Assembly: GCF_900142275.1 (NCBI RefSeq)
Contig: NZ_FRAI01000008.1
Location: 36,979-100,978, forward strand
DNA length: 64,000 nucleotides
Source of the DNA: Anaerobranca californiensis DSM 14826
GTDB taxonomy: Bacteria > Bacillota > Proteinivoracia > Proteinivoracales > Proteinivoracaceae
Direction: 5' to 3'
In this document: positions 52,025 to 63,477 of the stretch, piece by piece
Layout of the letters: every line of letters starts with the position of its first letter
Position numbering within the stretch: position 1 is the first letter of the stretch
Program-made: the position numbers and the translations under genes
The notes under the pieces: generated by a model
Seen by the model: only the letters and a program-made list of their open reading frames with translations
What the model was told of the DNA's origin: nothing
Database searches by the model: none

Positions 52025-52673
52025 TATAGCTACCTCGCAAGGCATCTTTAATGTCATTAAATACTTTGTCAATAGACTGAAGACCGTTTATAGTGACCAA
52101 CTTACCGATTCTTTCGTAGTACTCAATGAGGGGGGCAGTCTGTTTTTGATAAACTGCCAAACGCTCCCTTGCGGTACTTTCGCTATCATCGGCCCGTTGG
52201 TAGAGCTCACCACCACATTTATCACAAATTCCTTCTTCATTGGATTTATTAAATAGGATGTGGTAGGTGGCACCACAATTTTTACATACCCTTCTACCAG
52301 TAAGTCTTAAAATTAGCTGGTCAAAGGGAACTTCAATGTTAATACAATAAGTAATTGGGGTGCCTTTACCTTCCAAGATAGTATCCAAAGCTTTTGCTTG
52401 TTCCGTTGTCCTTGGAAAACCATCTAGAAGGAAGCCCTTTTCACAGTCTTTTCCTTCTAGTCTTTCTTGCACGATACCAATAACGATATCATCGGGAACT
52501 AATTGCCCTTTATCCATATACTCTTTTGCTTTCATCCCTAGGGGTGTTTGATCTTTAAGGGCTTGACGAAATATATCACCAGTAGAAATATGGGGTATAC
52601 TATAGGTTTCTGCTATGGACACTGCCTGAGTACCTTTCCCAGCCCCCGGCGGTCCTAATAGTATTAATCTCAT
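52011..52673 (-). CDS. adk: adenylate kinase
   Basis: Interconverts AMP, ADP and ATP. The 220-residue protein has the P-loop [10 protein letters not shown] (7-16), [10 protein letters not shown], and a zinc-binding LID with CKNCGATYH and CDKCGG, as in other Gram-positive long-form enzymes. It lies 19 bp after secY. Confidence 0.98.
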   Translation of the reverse strand: MRLILLGPPGAGKGTQAVSIAETYSIPHISTGDIFRQALKDQTPLGMKAKEYMDKGQLVPDDIVIGIVQERLEGKDCEKGFLLDGFPRTTEQAKALDTILEGKGTPITYCINIEVPFDQLILRLTGRRVCKNCGATYHILFNKSNEEGICDKCGGELYQRADDSESTARERLAVYQKQTAPLIEYYERIGKLVTINGLQSIDKVFNDIKDALRGSYNDNH

Positions 52674-52692
52674 TATCCTTGCCTCCCCGGGA

Positions 52693-53973
52693 TTAACCCA
52701 TGAAACCTTTATAATGCCTCATGAGTAATTGTGCTTCAATTTGCTTCATAGTTTCTAAGGCAACACCTACTACAATTAGCAATGATGTACCTCCAATACC
52801 AATTGAAAAACCAATTAAATTACTAATTGCAAAGGGTATCACAACTATTAAAGCCAAAAATAACGCACCTACTAAAGTTATTCTTGTTAGTATTTTTTCA
52901 ATATATGCAGATGTAGGTTTTCCAGGTCTAATACCAGGAATAAAACCTCCATTTTTCTTCATGTTTTCTGCCAACTCTCCTGGATTAACAGTGATTGCTG
53001 TATAGAAGTAAGCAAAGAACACTATTAACAGAGCTTGTAAAATTTGACCTGATACTCTGGAGACATCAAAGAAATTAGCTATTGCTAAAAGTATTGGATT
53101 ACTCCAGAACTGGCCAATGGTTGCAGGGAATAGTAAAAGTGATGTGGCAAAAATTACAGGTATTACACCGGCTTGGTTAACTTTTAGTGGTATGTGGGTG
53201 GATTGGCCTCCATACATTTTACGGCCTACTACCCTCTTAGCATACTGTACTGGAATTCTCCTTTCACCTTCTTGGATAAAGATAATTCCTATTAGTACTG
53301 CCAGAATTACCACTAGTAAAATTAACGCATCCAAAATATTAGCTTCCCCTACCCTCACATATTCAGCAAATTGGAGAATCATGATGGGAAACCTTGAAAT
53401 AATACCTGCGAAGATAAGTAGGGAAATTCCATTACCAATACCCTTTTCTGTAATTTGTTCCCCTAACCACATTAAAAAGGCAGTTCCTGCTGTTAAGGAG
53501 ATGACAATAAGGGCTATGGAACCGAATCTTTCAAAGGATGTCATTAGTCTATAACCTGGAATCATATTCCTAAAGTTTAAACTAATGAAGATACCTTGAA
53601 TTGTTCCCAAACCTACCGTCAAATACCTAATAACTTGGTTTAGTTTTTTCCTGCCCTCTTCCCCTTCCTTTGACCATTCTTCAAAGGTTGGGATTACAAC
53701 AGTTAGCAATTGTGTAATAATGGATGCATTGATGTAGGGCATTATACCCATGGCAAAGATTGAGAAATTAGAAAGAGCACCACCAGAAAAAACATCAAAT
53801 AATCCGAATAGGCCCCCTCTACCAATTTGGTCTGCAATCCCTTTAGCATCAATGCCAGGTACTGGAACGAAAGATCCAAGTCGAAAAACAACTAACATTG
53901 CTAATGTAAAAATTATTTTTTTCCTTAAATCTTTGATTTTCCAAGCGTTTCTAAGTGTCTCCACATACTGCAT
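52693..53973 (-). CDS. secY: protein translocase subunit SecY
   Basis: Channel-forming subunit of the Sec translocon, 426 residues with ten membrane segments. Signatures are RLGSFVPVPGID near the N-terminus, FAMGIMPYINASIITQLLTV and GFIPGIRPGKPTSAYIEKIL. Its GTG/ATG start region follows rplO by 1 bp. Confidence 0.97.
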   Translation of the reverse strand: MQYVETLRNAWKIKDLRKKIIFTLAMLVVFRLGSFVPVPGIDAKGIADQIGRGGLFGLFDVFSGGALSNFSIFAMGIMPYINASIITQLLTVVIPTFEEWSKEGEEGRKKLNQVIRYLTVGLGTIQGIFISLNFRNMIPGYRLMTSFERFGSIALIVISLTAGTAFLMWLGEQITEKGIGNGISLLIFAGIISRFPIMILQFAEYVRVGEANILDALILLVVILAVLIGIIFIQEGERRIPVQYAKRVVGRKMYGGQSTHIPLKVNQAGVIPVIFATSLLLFPATIGQFWSNPILLAIANFFDVSRVSGQILQALLIVFFAYFYTAITVNPGELAENMKKNGGFIPGIRPGKPTSAYIEKILTRITLVGALFLALIVVIPFAISNLIGFSIGIGGTSLLIVVGVALETMKQIEAQLLMRHYKGFMG

Positions 53974-53974
53974 A

Positions 53975-54415
53975 CTATATCACCTCAACAGTGCCGCCAA
54001 GAGCCTCAATCTTCTCAACAGCAGACTTGCTAAACTTATGGGCCTTTACAGTAAGTTTCACCTCAAGTTCGCCGTTTCCAAGAACTTTTACCCCATCGGC
54101 TATTTTTTTGATAATACCTTTTTCAATTAGTAACTCAGGGGTAACTACGGTGTCTGCTGCGAAAGTATTAAGGTCTGATACGTTCACTATTGCCCATTGG
54201 GTCTTAAATACGTTAGTAAAACCTCTTTTGGGTACCCTTTGTTGTAATGGCATTTGTCCACCTTCAAAACCTGGGCGAACTCCACCACCACTCCTTGATT
54301 TTTGTCCTTTTTGTCCTCTACCTGCAGTTTTACCATTTCCAGATCCAATACCTTGACCTTTTCTTTTAGCTACAGTACGAGATCCCTTTGCAGGTTTTAA
54401 TTCATGTAAGTTCAT
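53975..54415 (-). CDS. rplO: 50S ribosomal protein L15
   Basis: A 146-residue protein with the Gly/Lys/Arg-rich N-terminal extension ([39 protein letters not shown]) that winds into 23S rRNA, and the C-terminal [20 protein letters not shown]. Confidence 0.98.
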   Translation of the reverse strand: MNLHELKPAKGSRTVAKRKGQGIGSGNGKTAGRGQKGQKSRSGGGVRPGFEGGQMPLQQRVPKRGFTNVFKTQWAIVNVSDLNTFAADTVVTPELLIEKGIIKKIADGVKVLGNGELEVKLTVKAHKFSKSAVEKIEALGGTVEVI

Positions 54416-54454
54416 CTACTTTGCACCTCCCTCTTTTTGGCAATGGTGACTTAG

Positions 54455-54640
54455 TTAGTTAACTTCTTCTACTTTTAAAAGATGAGAAATCTTTTCTACC
54501 ATACCTCTAATTTGTGGGTTGTCTGGCTGCACAACCTCTTGTTGAAGTTTCTTAAGGCCTAGGGCTTGGGCTACTAGCCTTTGGTCTTTAGAGCGGCCGA
54601 TTAAACTTCTCACCAATTTAATCTTTAGTGATTTAGCCAT
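54455..54640 (-). CDS. rpmD: 50S ribosomal protein L30
   Basis: A 61-residue protein: [40 protein letters not shown]. It lies 13 bp after rpsE. Confidence 0.97.
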   Translation of the reverse strand: MAKSLKIKLVRSLIGRSKDQRLVAQALGLKKLQQEVVQPDNPQIRGMVEKISHLLKVEEVN

Positions 54641-54653
54641 TTCTAAACCCTCC

Positions 54654-55154
54654 CTATCCTAATATTTCATCTACTGTTTTTCCGCGAAGCTTCGCCACTT
54701 CTTCAGCAGTCTTAAGTTGCTTTAATCCAGCGATTGTTGCATTTACCATGTTTAGGGAGTTAGAAGACCCTAAAGATTTAGTTAAGATATCGCCTACTCC
54801 AGCAAGTTCTAGTACCGCACGTACTGGTCCACCAGCGATAACTCCTGTACCTTCTGATGCAGGTTTTAATAGAACAGTACCTGCTCCGAATTTACCAATT
54901 ACCTCGTGGGGAATTGTTGTGCCTACTAAAGGAACTTTAATTAAGTTCTTTTTAGCATCTTCAACACCTTTACGGATAGCTTCAGGTACTTCACTAGCCT
55001 TTCCAATACCTGCACCTACGTGACCTTTACCGTCACCAACAACAACCTGGGCACTGAAGCTAAAACGACGACCACCTTTAACAACCTTAGCAACACGGTT
55101 TATATTAACAACTTTTTCAGAGAGATCCAATGTACTAGGGTCAATACGTTTCAT
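54654..55154 (-). CDS. rpsE: 30S ribosomal protein S5
   Basis: A 166-residue protein with an S5 RNA-binding domain ([40 protein letters not shown]) and the C-terminal domain [19 protein letters not shown]. It lies 17 bp after rplR. Confidence 0.98.
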   Translation of the reverse strand: MKRIDPSTLDLSEKVVNINRVAKVVKGGRRFSFSAQVVVGDGKGHVGAGIGKASEVPEAIRKGVEDAKKNLIKVPLVGTTIPHEVIGKFGAGTVLLKPASEGTGVIAGGPVRAVLELAGVGDILTKSLGSSNSLNMVNATIAGLKQLKTAEEVAKLRGKTVDEILG

Positions 55155-55171
55155 TCGTTCCCCTCCTTTTC

Positions 55172-55531
55172 TTAGAATTCTAGTCCTGCTTCCCTAGCTG
55201 CTTCTGCTAGAGCTTTTACACGACCGTGATATATATATCCACCTCTATCAAAAACAACGGCTTTAATACCCTTCTCTAAAGCCCTTTGAGCAATTAGAGT
55301 ACCTACAGCTTTAGCAGCTTCAACGTTTCCGCCTCTACCTTTAAATTCAGTATCTAATGTTGAGGCAGAAACAAGGGTGTGACCGGTAGTGTCATCTATG
55401 ACTTGGGCGTAGATGTTTTTCAAACTACGGAAAACGTTTAACCTTGGGCGCTCAGGAGTACCATGTAAGTTTTTCCGTGCTCTCCTGTGACGTTTTAGCC
55501 TTGAAGCATTTTTGCTTACTTTAGTTATCAC
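55172..55531 (-). CDS. rplR: 50S ribosomal protein L18
   Basis: A 119-residue 5S rRNA-binding protein: [37 protein letters not shown] and [20 protein letters not shown]. Confidence 0.98.
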   Translation of the reverse strand: MITKVSKNASRLKRHRRARKNLHGTPERPRLNVFRSLKNIYAQVIDDTTGHTLVSASTLDTEFKGRGGNVEAAKAVGTLIAQRALEKGIKAVVFDRGGYIYHGRVKALAEAAREAGLEF

Positions 55532-55582
55532 CCAAATTCACTCCTTTCACGTTTATATAACGTTATTTCAGGCAACTAAATA

Positions 55583-56125
55583 TTATTTCTTACCAGTTTT
55601 ACCTTCTTTACGACGGACATTTTCACCTTCATAACGAATACCTTTACCTAAGTATGGCTCAGGCTCCCTTACAGAACGGATTTCAGCGGCAATTTGACCA
55701 ACTAGTTGCTTATCAATACCCCTTACGGTAATTTTGGTTTGGGCAGGTACCTCAAAGGTAATTCCTTCAGGAGCTACAAATTCCACTGGATGGGAATAAC
55801 CCATGCTTAATACCAATTTATTGCCTTGTAATTGAGCCCTGTAACCTACACCAACAAGTTCTAGGTTTTTAAAGAAGCCTTGAGTTACTCCTTCAACCAT
55901 GTTGGCGATCAATGTTCTAGTTAATCCATGTAAAGAACGATGTTTTTTATCGTTTGAAGGAGTAGTAACAACAACATTACCTTCTTCTACCACTATATTC
56001 ATTTCAGGTGAAAAACTTTTTGTTAATTGGCCCTTAGGACCTTTAACGGTTACCACATTGTTTCCATCTATTTTAACTTCAACCCCTTGTGGGATTACAA
56101 CAGGTTTTTTACCAATACGAGACAT
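55583..56125 (-). CDS. rplF: 50S ribosomal protein L6
   Basis: A 180-residue protein with two tandem L6 domains: [20 protein letters not shown] at the N-terminus and [31 protein letters not shown] at the C-terminus. ATG 56125 follows AGGAGGTGTGAAC; a GTG six bases upstream is too close to the ribosome binding site. Confidence 0.98.
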   Translation of the reverse strand: MSRIGKKPVVIPQGVEVKIDGNNVVTVKGPKGQLTKSFSPEMNIVVEEGNVVVTTPSNDKKHRSLHGLTRTLIANMVEGVTQGFFKNLELVGVGYRAQLQGNKLVLSMGYSHPVEFVAPEGITFEVPAQTKITVRGIDKQLVGQIAAEIRSVREPEPYLGKGIRYEGENVRRKEGKTGKK

Positions 56126-56166
56126 GTTCACACCTCCTGTTCATCTCGATAAAACAACGGATGCTA

Positions 56167-56565
56167 TTACCATACGTAGCAGATTACTTCTCCACCAACA
56201 CCTAATTTTCTAGCAACTTTATCAGTTACAAGTCCTTGGGAGGTAGAAATCACTGCAATTCCTAAACCACCTAGTACTTTAGGCAATTCATCTTTACCAG
56301 CATACACCCTTAACCCTGGCTTACTAATTCTTTTTAAGCCAGTTATAACTCTTTGGCGATTTGCACCATACTTTAAGTGTATTCTTAAAATCCCCTGTTT
56401 GTTGTCTTCGATCCACTCATAATCCTTAATGAAACCTTCTGCCTTTAAAATTTCAGCAAGATTTCTTTTAATTTTTGATCCAGGAATCTCCACTACAGGG
56501 TGTAATGCCATATTAGCATTTCTTATCCTAGTAAGCATATCTGCAATAGGATCAGTCATAGTCAT
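56167..56565 (-). CDS. rpsH: 30S ribosomal protein S8
   Basis: A 132-residue protein that binds central 16S helices: [20 protein letters not shown] at the N-terminus and [29 protein letters not shown] at the C-terminus. ATG 56565 has GGAGGTAATTAAT ahead of it. Confidence 0.98.
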   Translation of the reverse strand: MTMTDPIADMLTRIRNANMALHPVVEIPGSKIKRNLAEILKAEGFIKDYEWIEDNKQGILRIHLKYGANRQRVITGLKRISKPGLRVYAGKDELPKVLGGLGIAVISTSQGLVTDKVARKLGVGGEVICYVW

Positions 56566-56594
56566 ATTAATTACCTCCTTCCTAAGACTCTATC

Positions 56595-56780
56595 TTACCA
56601 GCTTGCTTTTTTAACTCCGGGAATTTCACCTTTATAAGCTAATTCACGGAAACATATACGACACATACCAAAATCTCTTAGGTATGCATGGGGACGACCG
56701 CACAGTTTACAACGGTTATATTTTCTAACCTTAAACTTAGGAGTGCGCTGTTGCTTAGCAATCATTGATTTTTTTGCCAC
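56595..56780 (-). CDS. rpsN: 30S ribosomal protein S14, zinc type
   Basis: A 61-residue S14 of the short, zinc-binding (type Z) class, with [20 protein letters not shown] giving the four zinc cysteines. The zinc-free long form is absent from this window. Confidence 0.98.
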   Translation of the reverse strand: MAKKSMIAKQQRTPKFKVRKYNRCKLCGRPHAYLRDFGMCRICFRELAYKGEIPGVKKASW

Positions 56781-56801
56781 TTATCTACATCCTCCTTTGC
56801 A

Positions 56802-57341
56802 TTAGGATCTAAAAGGCATACCAAAAGCTCTTAACATTTCACGAGCTTCTTCGTCTGTTTTAGCAGTAGTTACAAAGACGATATCCATACCACGAACTTT
56901 ATCTACTTTATCATAATCGATTTCAGGGAATATTAACTGCTCTTTAATACCTAGAGTGTAGTTACCTCTACCATCGAAGGCTGTTGGAGATACTCCTCTG
57001 AAGTCTCTAACCCTTGGAAGAGCGATATTTAACAATCTATCTAAAAACTCATACATTCTTTCGCCCCTTAGGGTTACCTTTGCACCTATGGCCATGCCTT
57101 CCCTAATCTTAAAACCTGCAATAGCTTTTTTAGCTTTAGTTACTACAGGCTTTTGACCAGTTATTGCAGCCAAATCACTTACTGCCCCTTCAAGGGCTTT
57201 AGGATTATCTTTAGCTTCCCCTACGCCCATATTAATGACGATTTTTTCTATACGGGGCACTTGCATAATACTTTTATATCCGAATTTGTCCATCAATGCT
57301 GGAACTATTTCTTTTTGATAAACTTCTTTTAGTCTAGCCAC
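56802..57341 (-). CDS. rplE: 50S ribosomal protein L5
   Basis: A 179-residue 5S rRNA-binding protein: [39 protein letters not shown] and [21 protein letters not shown] chose GTG 57341 because AGGGAGG lies nine bases upstream; a TTG at 57350 directly abuts the ribosome binding site. The GTG start gives the usual L5 length. Confidence 0.95.
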   Translation of the reverse strand: MARLKEVYQKEIVPALMDKFGYKSIMQVPRIEKIVINMGVGEAKDNPKALEGAVSDLAAITGQKPVVTKAKKAIAGFKIREGMAIGAKVTLRGERMYEFLDRLLNIALPRVRDFRGVSPTAFDGRGNYTLGIKEQLIFPEIDYDKVDKVRGMDIVFVTTAKTDEEAREMLRAFGMPFRS

Positions 57342-57367
57342 CTTTGGCAACCTCCCTTCTAGGTTAA

Positions 57368-57694
57368 TTACTTATCGATAACCTCATTGCATTTTTTACA
57401 TTGACGTACTTTTTGGCCGTCTTGTAAAAATTTCTTTGCAATACGGGTTGGTTTATTACAACGAGGACATACTAACATCACATTTGAACTGTTAATAGGA
57501 GCTTCCTTCTCAATGATACCACCTTGTTGATTTTGGCGGTTTGGTTTTGTATGTCTTTTTACTATATTTACACCTTCTACAATAACTCTACTTTCCTTTG
57601 GGAAAACAGTTAAAATTTTACCTTGTTTTCCTTTATCTTTACCAGAAAGTACCACTACTTTATCTCCGGATTTGACATGTACTTTAGGAGTCAT
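57368..57694 (-). CDS. rplX: 50S ribosomal protein L24
   Basis: A 108-residue assembly initiator with a KOW domain ([20 protein letters not shown]) and a C-terminal pair of CxxC motifs ([22 protein letters not shown]). The four cysteines suggest a bound zinc, seen only in some L24 proteins. ATG 57694 follows GGAGGTGGATGAT. Confidence 0.97.
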   Translation of the reverse strand: MTPKVHVKSGDKVVVLSGKDKGKQGKILTVFPKESRVIVEGVNIVKRHTKPNRQNQQGGIIEKEAPINSSNVMLVCPRCNKPTRIAKKFLQDGQKVRQCKKCNEVIDK

Positions 57695-57712
57695 ATCATC
57701 CACCTCCTTGCA

Positions 57713-58081
57713 TTAGATTACTTCTGGAGCTAATGAAACGATTTTCATAAAATCCTTATCCCTTAACTCACGGGCAACAGGTCCGAAAATCCTTGTACCT
57801 CTTGGGTTCTTTGCATCGTTTATTATTACAGCAGCATTTTCATCAAATTTGATATATGAACCGTCATTACGGCGAATACCGTATTTAGAACGAACTACTA
57901 CTGCCTTAACTACATCACCTTTTTTTACAACACCTCCGGGTGTTGCTTCTTTAACAGAACACACTATTATATCACCGATGTTAGCAAAACGACGTTTGGA
58001 TCCTCCTAATACCCTGATACACATCAGTTTACGGGCTCCGGAGTTGTCGGCAACATTCAACATTGTCTGTTGTTGAATCAT
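57713..58081 (-). CDS. rplN: 50S ribosomal protein L14
   Basis: A 122-residue protein: [40 protein letters not shown] and [23 protein letters not shown] 58081 follows AAAGGAGGGCAAACC. Confidence 0.98.
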   Translation of the reverse strand: MIQQQTMLNVADNSGARKLMCIRVLGGSKRRFANIGDIIVCSVKEATPGGVVKKGDVVKAVVVRSKYGIRRNDGSYIKFDENAAVIINDAKNPRGTRIFGPVARELRDKDFMKIVSLAPEVI

Positions 58082-58117
58082 GGTTTGCCCTCCTTTCAAA
58101 CTATGAGTTTAGTTTTA

Positions 58118-58375
58118 CTATTTAGCTTTTTCTACAATTTCTACTAAACGATATCTTTTATCTTTACTTAATGGACGTGTCTCCATTACTTTTACTATAT
58201 CGCCAATTCCAGCTTGGTTGTTCTCATCATGGACTTTAAACTTAATGGTTCTTTTAATCATTTTTCCATAAAGGGGATGGCGGACTTTTGTTTCTTCAGC
58301 AACGACAATGGTTTTATCCATTTTGTCACTAACCACTTTTCCGATGCGAACTTTACGGAAATTACGCTCTGCCAT
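58118..58375 (-). CDS. rpsQ: 30S ribosomal protein S17
   Basis: An 85-residue OB-fold protein: [40 protein letters not shown]. It lies 34 bp after rpmC. Confidence 0.98.
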   Translation of the reverse strand: MAERNFRKVRIGKVVSDKMDKTIVVAEETKVRHPLYGKMIKRTIKFKVHDENNQAGIGDIVKVMETRPLSKDKRYRLVEIVEKAK

Positions 58376-58409
58376 AAAATGAGCCTCCTTTCACTCTAAT
58401 AGATTAACG

Positions 58410-58613
58410 CTAGTTGGCATTAATCTTTAATTCTCTTTCCCGAATTATTGTTTTAATCCGAGCAATATCTTTTCTCACTTGACGGATACGCATTGGGTTT
58501 TCCAACTGACCAGTAGCAAGCTGGAATCTTAAGTTAAATAACTCGGTTTTTAAGCTATCAAGCTTCTCATTCAACTCTTTTGGGGTTAACTCTCTGATTT
58601 CCTTAGCTTTCAT
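58410..58613 (-). CDS. rpmC: 50S ribosomal protein L29
   Basis: A 67-residue two-helix protein: [43 protein letters not shown] 58613 follows GGTGGTGAAAACC and overlaps the end of rplP by 11 bp. Confidence 0.97.
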   Translation of the reverse strand: MKAKEIRELTPKELNEKLDSLKTELFNLRFQLATGQLENPMRIRQVRKDIARIKTIIRERELKINAN

Positions 58614-59037
58614 GGTTTTCACCACCTAATTCTTCCCTTTTTACGAACTTACATTTAATAGGTAGTTTATGCATAGCTAGTCTCATAGCTTCCCTTGCTA
58701 CCTCTTCAGTAACACCTGCCAATTCAAACATTATTCTACCAGGTTTTACAACTGCAACCCACTTTTCTGGTGAACCTTTACCAGAACCCATCCTTACCTC
58801 TGCAGGTTTTTGAGTTATAGCCTTGTGTGGGAAAATTTTAATCCAAACTTTACCGCCCCTCTTAATATAACGGGTCATAGCGATACGGGCAGCTTCAATT
58901 TGTCTGTTAGTGATCCAGGATGGTTCAAGGGCTTGTAAACCGTATTCACCGAAATCTATTTGGTTTCCACCTTTAGATTTACCTTTAATACCACCACGAT
59001 GTGGTCTGCGGTATTTAACTCTTTTAGGCATTAACAT
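58603..59037 (-). CDS. rplP: 50S ribosomal protein L16
   Basis: A 144-residue protein at the A-site: [40 protein letters not shown] and [23 protein letters not shown] 59037 lies nine bases after GGAGG; a second ATG two codons on is too far. Confidence 0.97.
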   Translation of the reverse strand: MLMPKRVKYRRPHRGGIKGKSKGGNQIDFGEYGLQALEPSWITNRQIEAARIAMTRYIKRGGKVWIKIFPHKAITQKPAEVRMGSGKGSPEKWVAVVKPGRIMFELAGVTEEVAREAMRLAMHKLPIKCKFVKREELGGENHES

Positions 59038-59039
59038 AT

Positions 59040-59723
59040 CTATTTTCCTCCTTCCTCAGCCTTTTTAGCTTTCGCTTCTGGAAGAACTTCTCCTTTATAG
59101 ATCCAAACCTTAACACCGATTTTACCATAAGTGGTATCAGCTTCAGCGAACCCATAGTCAATGTCAGCTCTTAAGGTTTGTAAAGGAACATTCCCTTCTG
59201 TATACCACTCAGTACGGGCCATATCAGCTCCACCTAGACGTCCACTTACACTTGTTTTAATACCCTTAGCACCGGCTTTTAAAGTACGGCTAATTGCTTG
59301 TTTCATTGCTCTTCTGAAAGCAATCCTTCTTTCAAGCTGTGTAGCAATGCTTTCTGCAACAAGTTGAGCATCTAAATCAGGATTTTTGATTTCTACAATG
59401 TTTAAATGTACTTGTTTTTTGTTATTCTTGTCTGTATTGACAAGGTTTTCTAGTTGTTTCCTTAAATTCTCAACGCCTGCTCCACCTTTACCGATAACCA
59501 TACCTGGCTTTGCAGTGTGGATTGTCACTCTAATTCTGTTAGCGGCCCTTTCAATTTCTATTCTTGAAACCCCAGAATTAGCTAAGTTTTTTCTGATATA
59601 TTTTCTTAACTTTAAGTCTTCATGTAGGGTATCTACATAAGTTCTTTTATCAGCATACCATCTGGCATCCCAATCACGAATTATACCTACACGCAGACCA
59701 ATAGGATTTACCTTTTGACCCAC
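59040..59723 (-). CDS. rpsC: 30S ribosomal protein S3
   Basis: A 227-residue mRNA-entry-channel protein. It has an N-terminal KH domain ([20 protein letters not shown]) and the C-terminal domain [40 protein letters not shown]. Confidence 0.98.
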   Translation of the reverse strand: MGQKVNPIGLRVGIIRDWDARWYADKRTYVDTLHEDLKLRKYIRKNLANSGVSRIEIERAANRIRVTIHTAKPGMVIGKGGAGVENLRKQLENLVNTDKNNKKQVHLNIVEIKNPDLDAQLVAESIATQLERRIAFRRAMKQAISRTLKAGAKGIKTSVSGRLGGADMARTEWYTEGNVPLQTLRADIDYGFAEADTTYGKIGVKVWIYKGEVLPEAKAKKAEEGGK

Positions 59724-59726
59724 TCA

Positions 59727-60068
59727 CTATCCCTCCTTTTTCTCCGCTACAACAATAGTAATGTGGCTTGTTTTTTTGTTTATTCTTGTGGCACGTCCTT
59801 GAGCCCTTGGCCTAAATCTTTTTAAGGTAGGACCTTGATCAGCAAAAGCTTTACTAATATATAAATTGTTTACATCCATATCATAATTATGCTCAGCATT
59901 GGCAACAGCAGATTTTAGAACTTTTTCTAAAATAGGTGATGCTGCCTTTGGAGTAAATTTCAAAATCGCTAATGCGTCAGAAACACTTTTCCCTCTGATC
60001 AAGTCCAGAACTATGCGGACCTTTCTAGGAGCAATTCTGACGTAACGAGCAACAGATTTTGCTTCCAT
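59727..60068 (-). CDS. rplV: 50S ribosomal protein L22
   Basis: A 113-residue protein of the peptide tunnel: [40 protein letters not shown] and [20 protein letters not shown]. Confidence 0.98.
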   Translation of the reverse strand: MEAKSVARYVRIAPRKVRIVLDLIRGKSVSDALAILKFTPKAASPILEKVLKSAVANAEHNYDMDVNNLYISKAFADQGPTLKRFRPRAQGRATRINKKTSHITIVVAEKKEG

Positions 60069-60092
60069 TTTCTTTCCTCCTCTCTAGCGATT

Positions 60093-60377
60093 TTACTTTT
60101 TGACTTTAGTAGAACGTTCTGAATCTGCGTGACCTTTATAGGTACGTGTTGGTGCAAATTCACCTAGTTTGTGACCAACCATATCTTCTGTGATGTATAC
60201 CGGCACATGTTTTTTGCCATCATAAACGGCAATGGTGTGACCTACAAACTCAGGAAAGATAGTAGAACGCCTAGACCAAGTCTTAATTACTTTTTTATCG
60301 CCAGCCTTATTCATTTCAACGATCTTTTTCATCAAGTGGTCGTCGCAAAAAGGGCCTTTCTTTAGAGACCTTCCCAT
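60093..60377 (-). CDS. rpsS: 30S ribosomal protein S19
   Basis: A 94-residue head protein: [40 protein letters not shown] and [16 protein letters not shown]. Confidence 0.98.
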   Translation of the reverse strand: MGRSLKKGPFCDDHLMKKIVEMNKAGDKKVIKTWSRRSTIFPEFVGHTIAVYDGKKHVPVYITEDMVGHKLGEFAPTRTYKGHADSERSTKVKK

Positions 60378-60412
60378 CTTTTTACCTCCTTATCACCCTA
60401 TTTCGCCAAAGG

Positions 60413-61243
60413 TTATTTTTTCCTTCTTTTCACAATATATTTATCAGAAGCTTTGTTTTTCTTACGGGTTTTGTAACCTAATGTTGGTTTACCCCATGGA
60501 GTTACTGGGCTCTTTCTACCGATAGGTGCTTTACCTTCACCACCACCATGTGGATGGTCAACAGGGTTCATTACCACACCACGTACTACAGGTCTTTTAC
60601 CCATCCAACGGGCACGACCAGCTTTACCGATAGAAATATTTTCGTGATCAGTATTTCCAACACGGCCAACAGTTGCATAGCAATCTAAATGGATCAATCT
60701 TTCTTCACCGGAAGGTAATCTTACATAACCATAGTTGCCTTCTTTAGCCATAAGCTGTGCTTGGCCTCCAGCAGAGCGAACCAATTGCCCACCTTTACCG
60801 ATTTTAAGTTCAATGTTATGGATCACAGTACCTACTGGGATATTTCTAAGTGGCAGTGCATTACCTACCTTGATATCAGCATTTGGCCCAGAGATAACAG
60901 TATCACCTACTTTTAAGCCAAGGGGAGCAATGATATATCTTTTTTCACCATCAGCATAGTGTAATAAAGCTATATTTGCTGAACGATTTGGATCATACTC
61001 TATAGTTGCTACCTTTGCAGGTATATCTGTTTTATTTCTTTTAAAGTCAATAATACGGTATTGCCTTTTATGTCCACCACCTTGATGGCGAACAGTTAGT
61101 CTACCTTGTGCATTTCTTCCCGCTTTTTTCTTAAGGGGTGCCAGTAATGACTTTTCTGGAGTTGAAGTAGTAATCTCTTCAAAGGCAGAAACAGTCATAA
61201 ACCTTCTCCCAGGAGAAGTTGGTTTAAACTTTTTGATAGCCAC
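60413..61243 (-). CDS. rplB: 50S ribosomal protein L2
   Basis: A 276-residue protein needed for peptidyl transfer: [40 protein letters not shown] and the catalytic-centre loop [20 protein letters not shown]. Confidence 0.98.
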   Translation of the reverse strand: MAIKKFKPTSPGRRFMTVSAFEEITTSTPEKSLLAPLKKKAGRNAQGRLTVRHQGGGHKRQYRIIDFKRNKTDIPAKVATIEYDPNRSANIALLHYADGEKRYIIAPLGLKVGDTVISGPNADIKVGNALPLRNIPVGTVIHNIELKIGKGGQLVRSAGGQAQLMAKEGNYGYVRLPSGEERLIHLDCYATVGRVGNTDHENISIGKAGRARWMGKRPVVRGVVMNPVDHPHGGGEGKAPIGRKSPVTPWGKPTLGYKTRKKNKASDKYIVKRRKK

Positions 61244-61269
61244 GATAATTCCCTCCTTTACAAGAAGTC

Positions 61270-61554
61270 TTATTCAAAAATTTCAATAGGCTTAGATTCC
61301 TTAGTTAATTTAACTATTGCCTTTTTCCAATCTGGTCTGTAGCCACTGTACTTACCCATTCTTTTAAATTTACCTTTGACATTCATTGTGTAAACTTTTT
61401 CTACATCTACATTAAAAAGTTTTTCCACGGCATGTTTAATCTCAATTTTGTTAGCGTTTTTATCAACAACAAAGGTATATTTACCTTCTGCCATAAGTTC
61501 ATTGGACTTTTCTGTAATCAGTGGTCTTTTAATGATATCGCGAGGATCGCGCAT
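61270..61554 (-). CDS. rplW: 50S ribosomal protein L23
   Basis: A 94-residue exit-tunnel protein that docks SRP and trigger factor: [40 protein letters not shown]. It overlaps the rplD stop by one base. Confidence 0.98.
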   Translation of the reverse strand: MRDPRDIIKRPLITEKSNELMAEGKYTFVVDKNANKIEIKHAVEKLFNVDVEKVYTMNVKGKFKRMGKYSGYRPDWKKAIVKLTKESKPIEIFE

Positions 61555-62177
61555 TACGCAAACACCTCCTCCACTTTTTTTACAGCTTCTTGGGTCATAA
61601 CTACAGTTTTATGTTTTAATAAATCATATACATTGATACTATCAGCTACTGCAGTTTGAACTCCCGGGATGTTTCTAGCTGATTTGTAAACAACACTGTC
61701 GGGTGTTGCTGTAACAATTAAAGCTTTACCTTCAACTTTTAAGTTGTTAAGCATTTTAACAACTTCTTTAGTCTTTGGTGCTTCAAAATTAATTTGATCT
61801 ACTACAATAAGGTTATTACCTTTAACTTTGCTAGATAAAGCAGAGTATATAGCTAACCTACGAACTTTTTTAGGTACTGTGAAACCATAGGTCCTTGGTT
61901 TAGGGCCAAAGGCAATACCACCACCTACCCAGATAGGAGATCTTATACTACCGTGTCTTGCTCTACCAGTACCTTTTTGACGCCAAGGTTTGCGTCCACC
62001 GCCCCTTACTTCGCCACGACTTTTAGTAGAGGCTGTTCCTTGTCTTTTAGCTGCTAAGTGGGCTAATACAACTTGATGCATAACAGCTTCATTTATTTCT
62101 GAATCAAATAATTTAGGATTTAGTTCCATTTCTGAAACTACCTCTCCTAAAATATTGTATACTGACACTTTAGGCAT
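61554..62177 (-). CDS. rplD: 50S ribosomal protein L4
   Basis: A 207-residue protein with the tunnel loop [38 protein letters not shown]4 represses the S10 operon in some bacteria. ATG 62177 follows AAAGGAGGATGTAAC. Confidence 0.98.
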   Translation of the reverse strand: MPKVSVYNILGEVVSEMELNPKLFDSEINEAVMHQVVLAHLAAKRQGTASTKSRGEVRGGGRKPWRQKGTGRARHGSIRSPIWVGGGIAFGPKPRTYGFTVPKKVRRLAIYSALSSKVKGNNLIVVDQINFEAPKTKEVVKMLNNLKVEGKALIVTATPDSVVYKSARNIPGVQTAVADSINVYDLLKHKTVVMTQEAVKKVEEVFA

Positions 62178-62205
62178 GTTACATCCTCCTTTCATTAAAA
62201 CTTAC

Positions 62206-62832
62206 TTAAGCTTTTACTGAATCTTTAATAGAAACTAAAGAACCTTTAGTTCCTGGAATTGCACCTTTAACTAAAATTAGATTTCTTTCTGGATCAACTT
62301 TCACAACTTGTAGGTTTTGTACAGTTACCCTTTCTCCACCCATTCTTCCAGGTAAAGTTTGTCCTTTAAAGACCCTAGCAGGCTGAATTGAACCTAAAGA
62401 ACCAGGACCTCTGTGATAACGGGAACCGTGGGACATAGGTCCACGACCTTGATTGTGTCTTTTAATTGCACCAGCAAAACCTTTTCCTTTTGAAGTTCCA
62501 GTTACATCAACAAATTCGCCTTCTGCAAAAATATTTGCTTTGATTTCTTGACCAACTTCGTAAGAAGAAATATCTTCTAATCTAAACTCAGCTAAATATT
62601 TTTTAGGTGCAACATTGGCCTTTTTAAAATGCCCTTGTTGAGGTTTGTTTAGTTTTCTTTCAGAAACATCGCCAAACCCTAGTTGAATCGCTTCATAACC
62701 ATCGGTTTCTACTGTCTTTTTTTGCACCACTACACAAGGACCTGCTTCTATAACAGTAACTGGTACAACTTCACCATCTTTGGTAAATACTTGAGTCATA
62801 CCTATTTTTTTACCTAAAATTGCTTTTTCCAT
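62206..62832 (-). CDS. rplC: 50S ribosomal protein L3
   Basis: A 208-residue protein: [40 protein letters not shown] and [23 protein letters not shown] 62832 follows AGGGAGGTGGCAACCA; the frame is open further upstream but without support. Confidence 0.98.
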   Translation of the reverse strand: MEKAILGKKIGMTQVFTKDGEVVPVTVIEAGPCVVVQKKTVETDGYEAIQLGFGDVSERKLNKPQQGHFKKANVAPKKYLAEFRLEDISSYEVGQEIKANIFAEGEFVDVTGTSKGKGFAGAIKRHNQGRGPMSHGSRYHRGPGSLGSIQPARVFKGQTLPGRMGGERVTVQNLQVVKVDPERNLILVKGAIPGTKGSLVSIKDSVKA

Positions 62833-62896
62833 TGGTTGCCACCTCCCTAAGTAACTTGTTATAAACAGTTTAAAAGACCTCAACTAAATAGGCCTT

Positions 62897-63205
62897 TTAT
62901 AGCTTGATTTCAATGTCAACACCAGCTGGCAGATCTAATTTCATTAGTGCATCTACAGTTTTAGGTGTTGGCTCAAGAATGTCTACTAATCTCTTATGGG
63001 TTCTCATTTCAAACTGTTCTCTAGAATCTTTATATTTGTGAACAGCCCTTAAGATGGTGTAAACACTCTTTTCTGTAGGCAACGGAATTGGACCTGATAC
63101 TTTTGCACCAGTACTCTTCGCAGTCTCTACAATTTTTTCAGCAGATTGATCCAAAATTTTATGATCAAATGCCTTTAGACGGATACGAATTTTTTGAGTT
63201 GCCAT
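62897..63205 (-). CDS. rpsJ: 30S ribosomal protein S10
   Basis: A 102-residue protein, also NusE in antitermination: [40 protein letters not shown] and [20 protein letters not shown]. First gene of the S10 operon, with AAAAGGAGGTAAAAAA upstream. Confidence 0.98.
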   Translation of the reverse strand: MATQKIRIRLKAFDHKILDQSAEKIVETAKSTGAKVSGPIPLPTEKSVYTILRAVHKYKDSREQFEMRTHKRLVDILEPTPKTVDALMKLDLPAGVDIEIKL

Positions 63206-63300
63206 TTTTTTACCTCCTTTTCGCCCATTTTAAAAACGGACATACTCGACGGAAACTATCCTAAAGATTAGGTAACCTTCCGCTTCATCGCTTGCCACAA
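63206..63300 (-). promoter_or_regulatory. structured 5' leader of the S10 operon
   Basis: The 95-nt leader can fold around GCGGAAGGTTACCTAATCTT and TAGGATAGTTTCCGTC (GGAA/TTCC and CCTAA/TTAGG stems). It may serve autoregulation by a ribosomal protein. No known motif was recognised with certainty. Confidence 0.4.
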
Positions 63301-63307
63301 CATTTCT

Positions 63308-63336
63308 ATTATACTATTTAAAATATCTAAATACAA
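63308..63336 (-). promoter_or_regulatory. promoter of the S10-spc-alpha superoperon
   Basis: On the minus strand TTGTAT, a 17-bp spacer and a consensus TATAAT lie about 100 bp upstream of rpsJ and downstream of the tuf terminator. Confidence 0.6.
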
Positions 63337-63434
63337 GTCTTGACTTTTTAAAAAAGTTATATTTTGAAAGAAAAATATAAAACAAAATGATGGTATTGAT
63401 GATATTTATAGATAAATATTTTTTATAGATGATA

Positions 63435-63468
63435 TTTTGCAGGTTGTAGAAAACTACAACCTGCAAAA
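63435..63468 (-). terminator. terminator of tuf
   Basis: TTTTGCAGGTTGTAG pairs perfectly with CTACAACCTGCAAAA around a TTTT loop, 10 bp past the tuf stop. It separates tuf from the S10 operon. Confidence 0.88.
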
Positions 63469-63477
63469 ATCACTTAA

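Noticed and set aside
63206..63434. tRNA or rRNA gene in the gap between tuf and rpsJ
   Set aside because: No cloverleaf or rRNA-like sequence is present. The gap holds a terminator, a promoter and a short leader.
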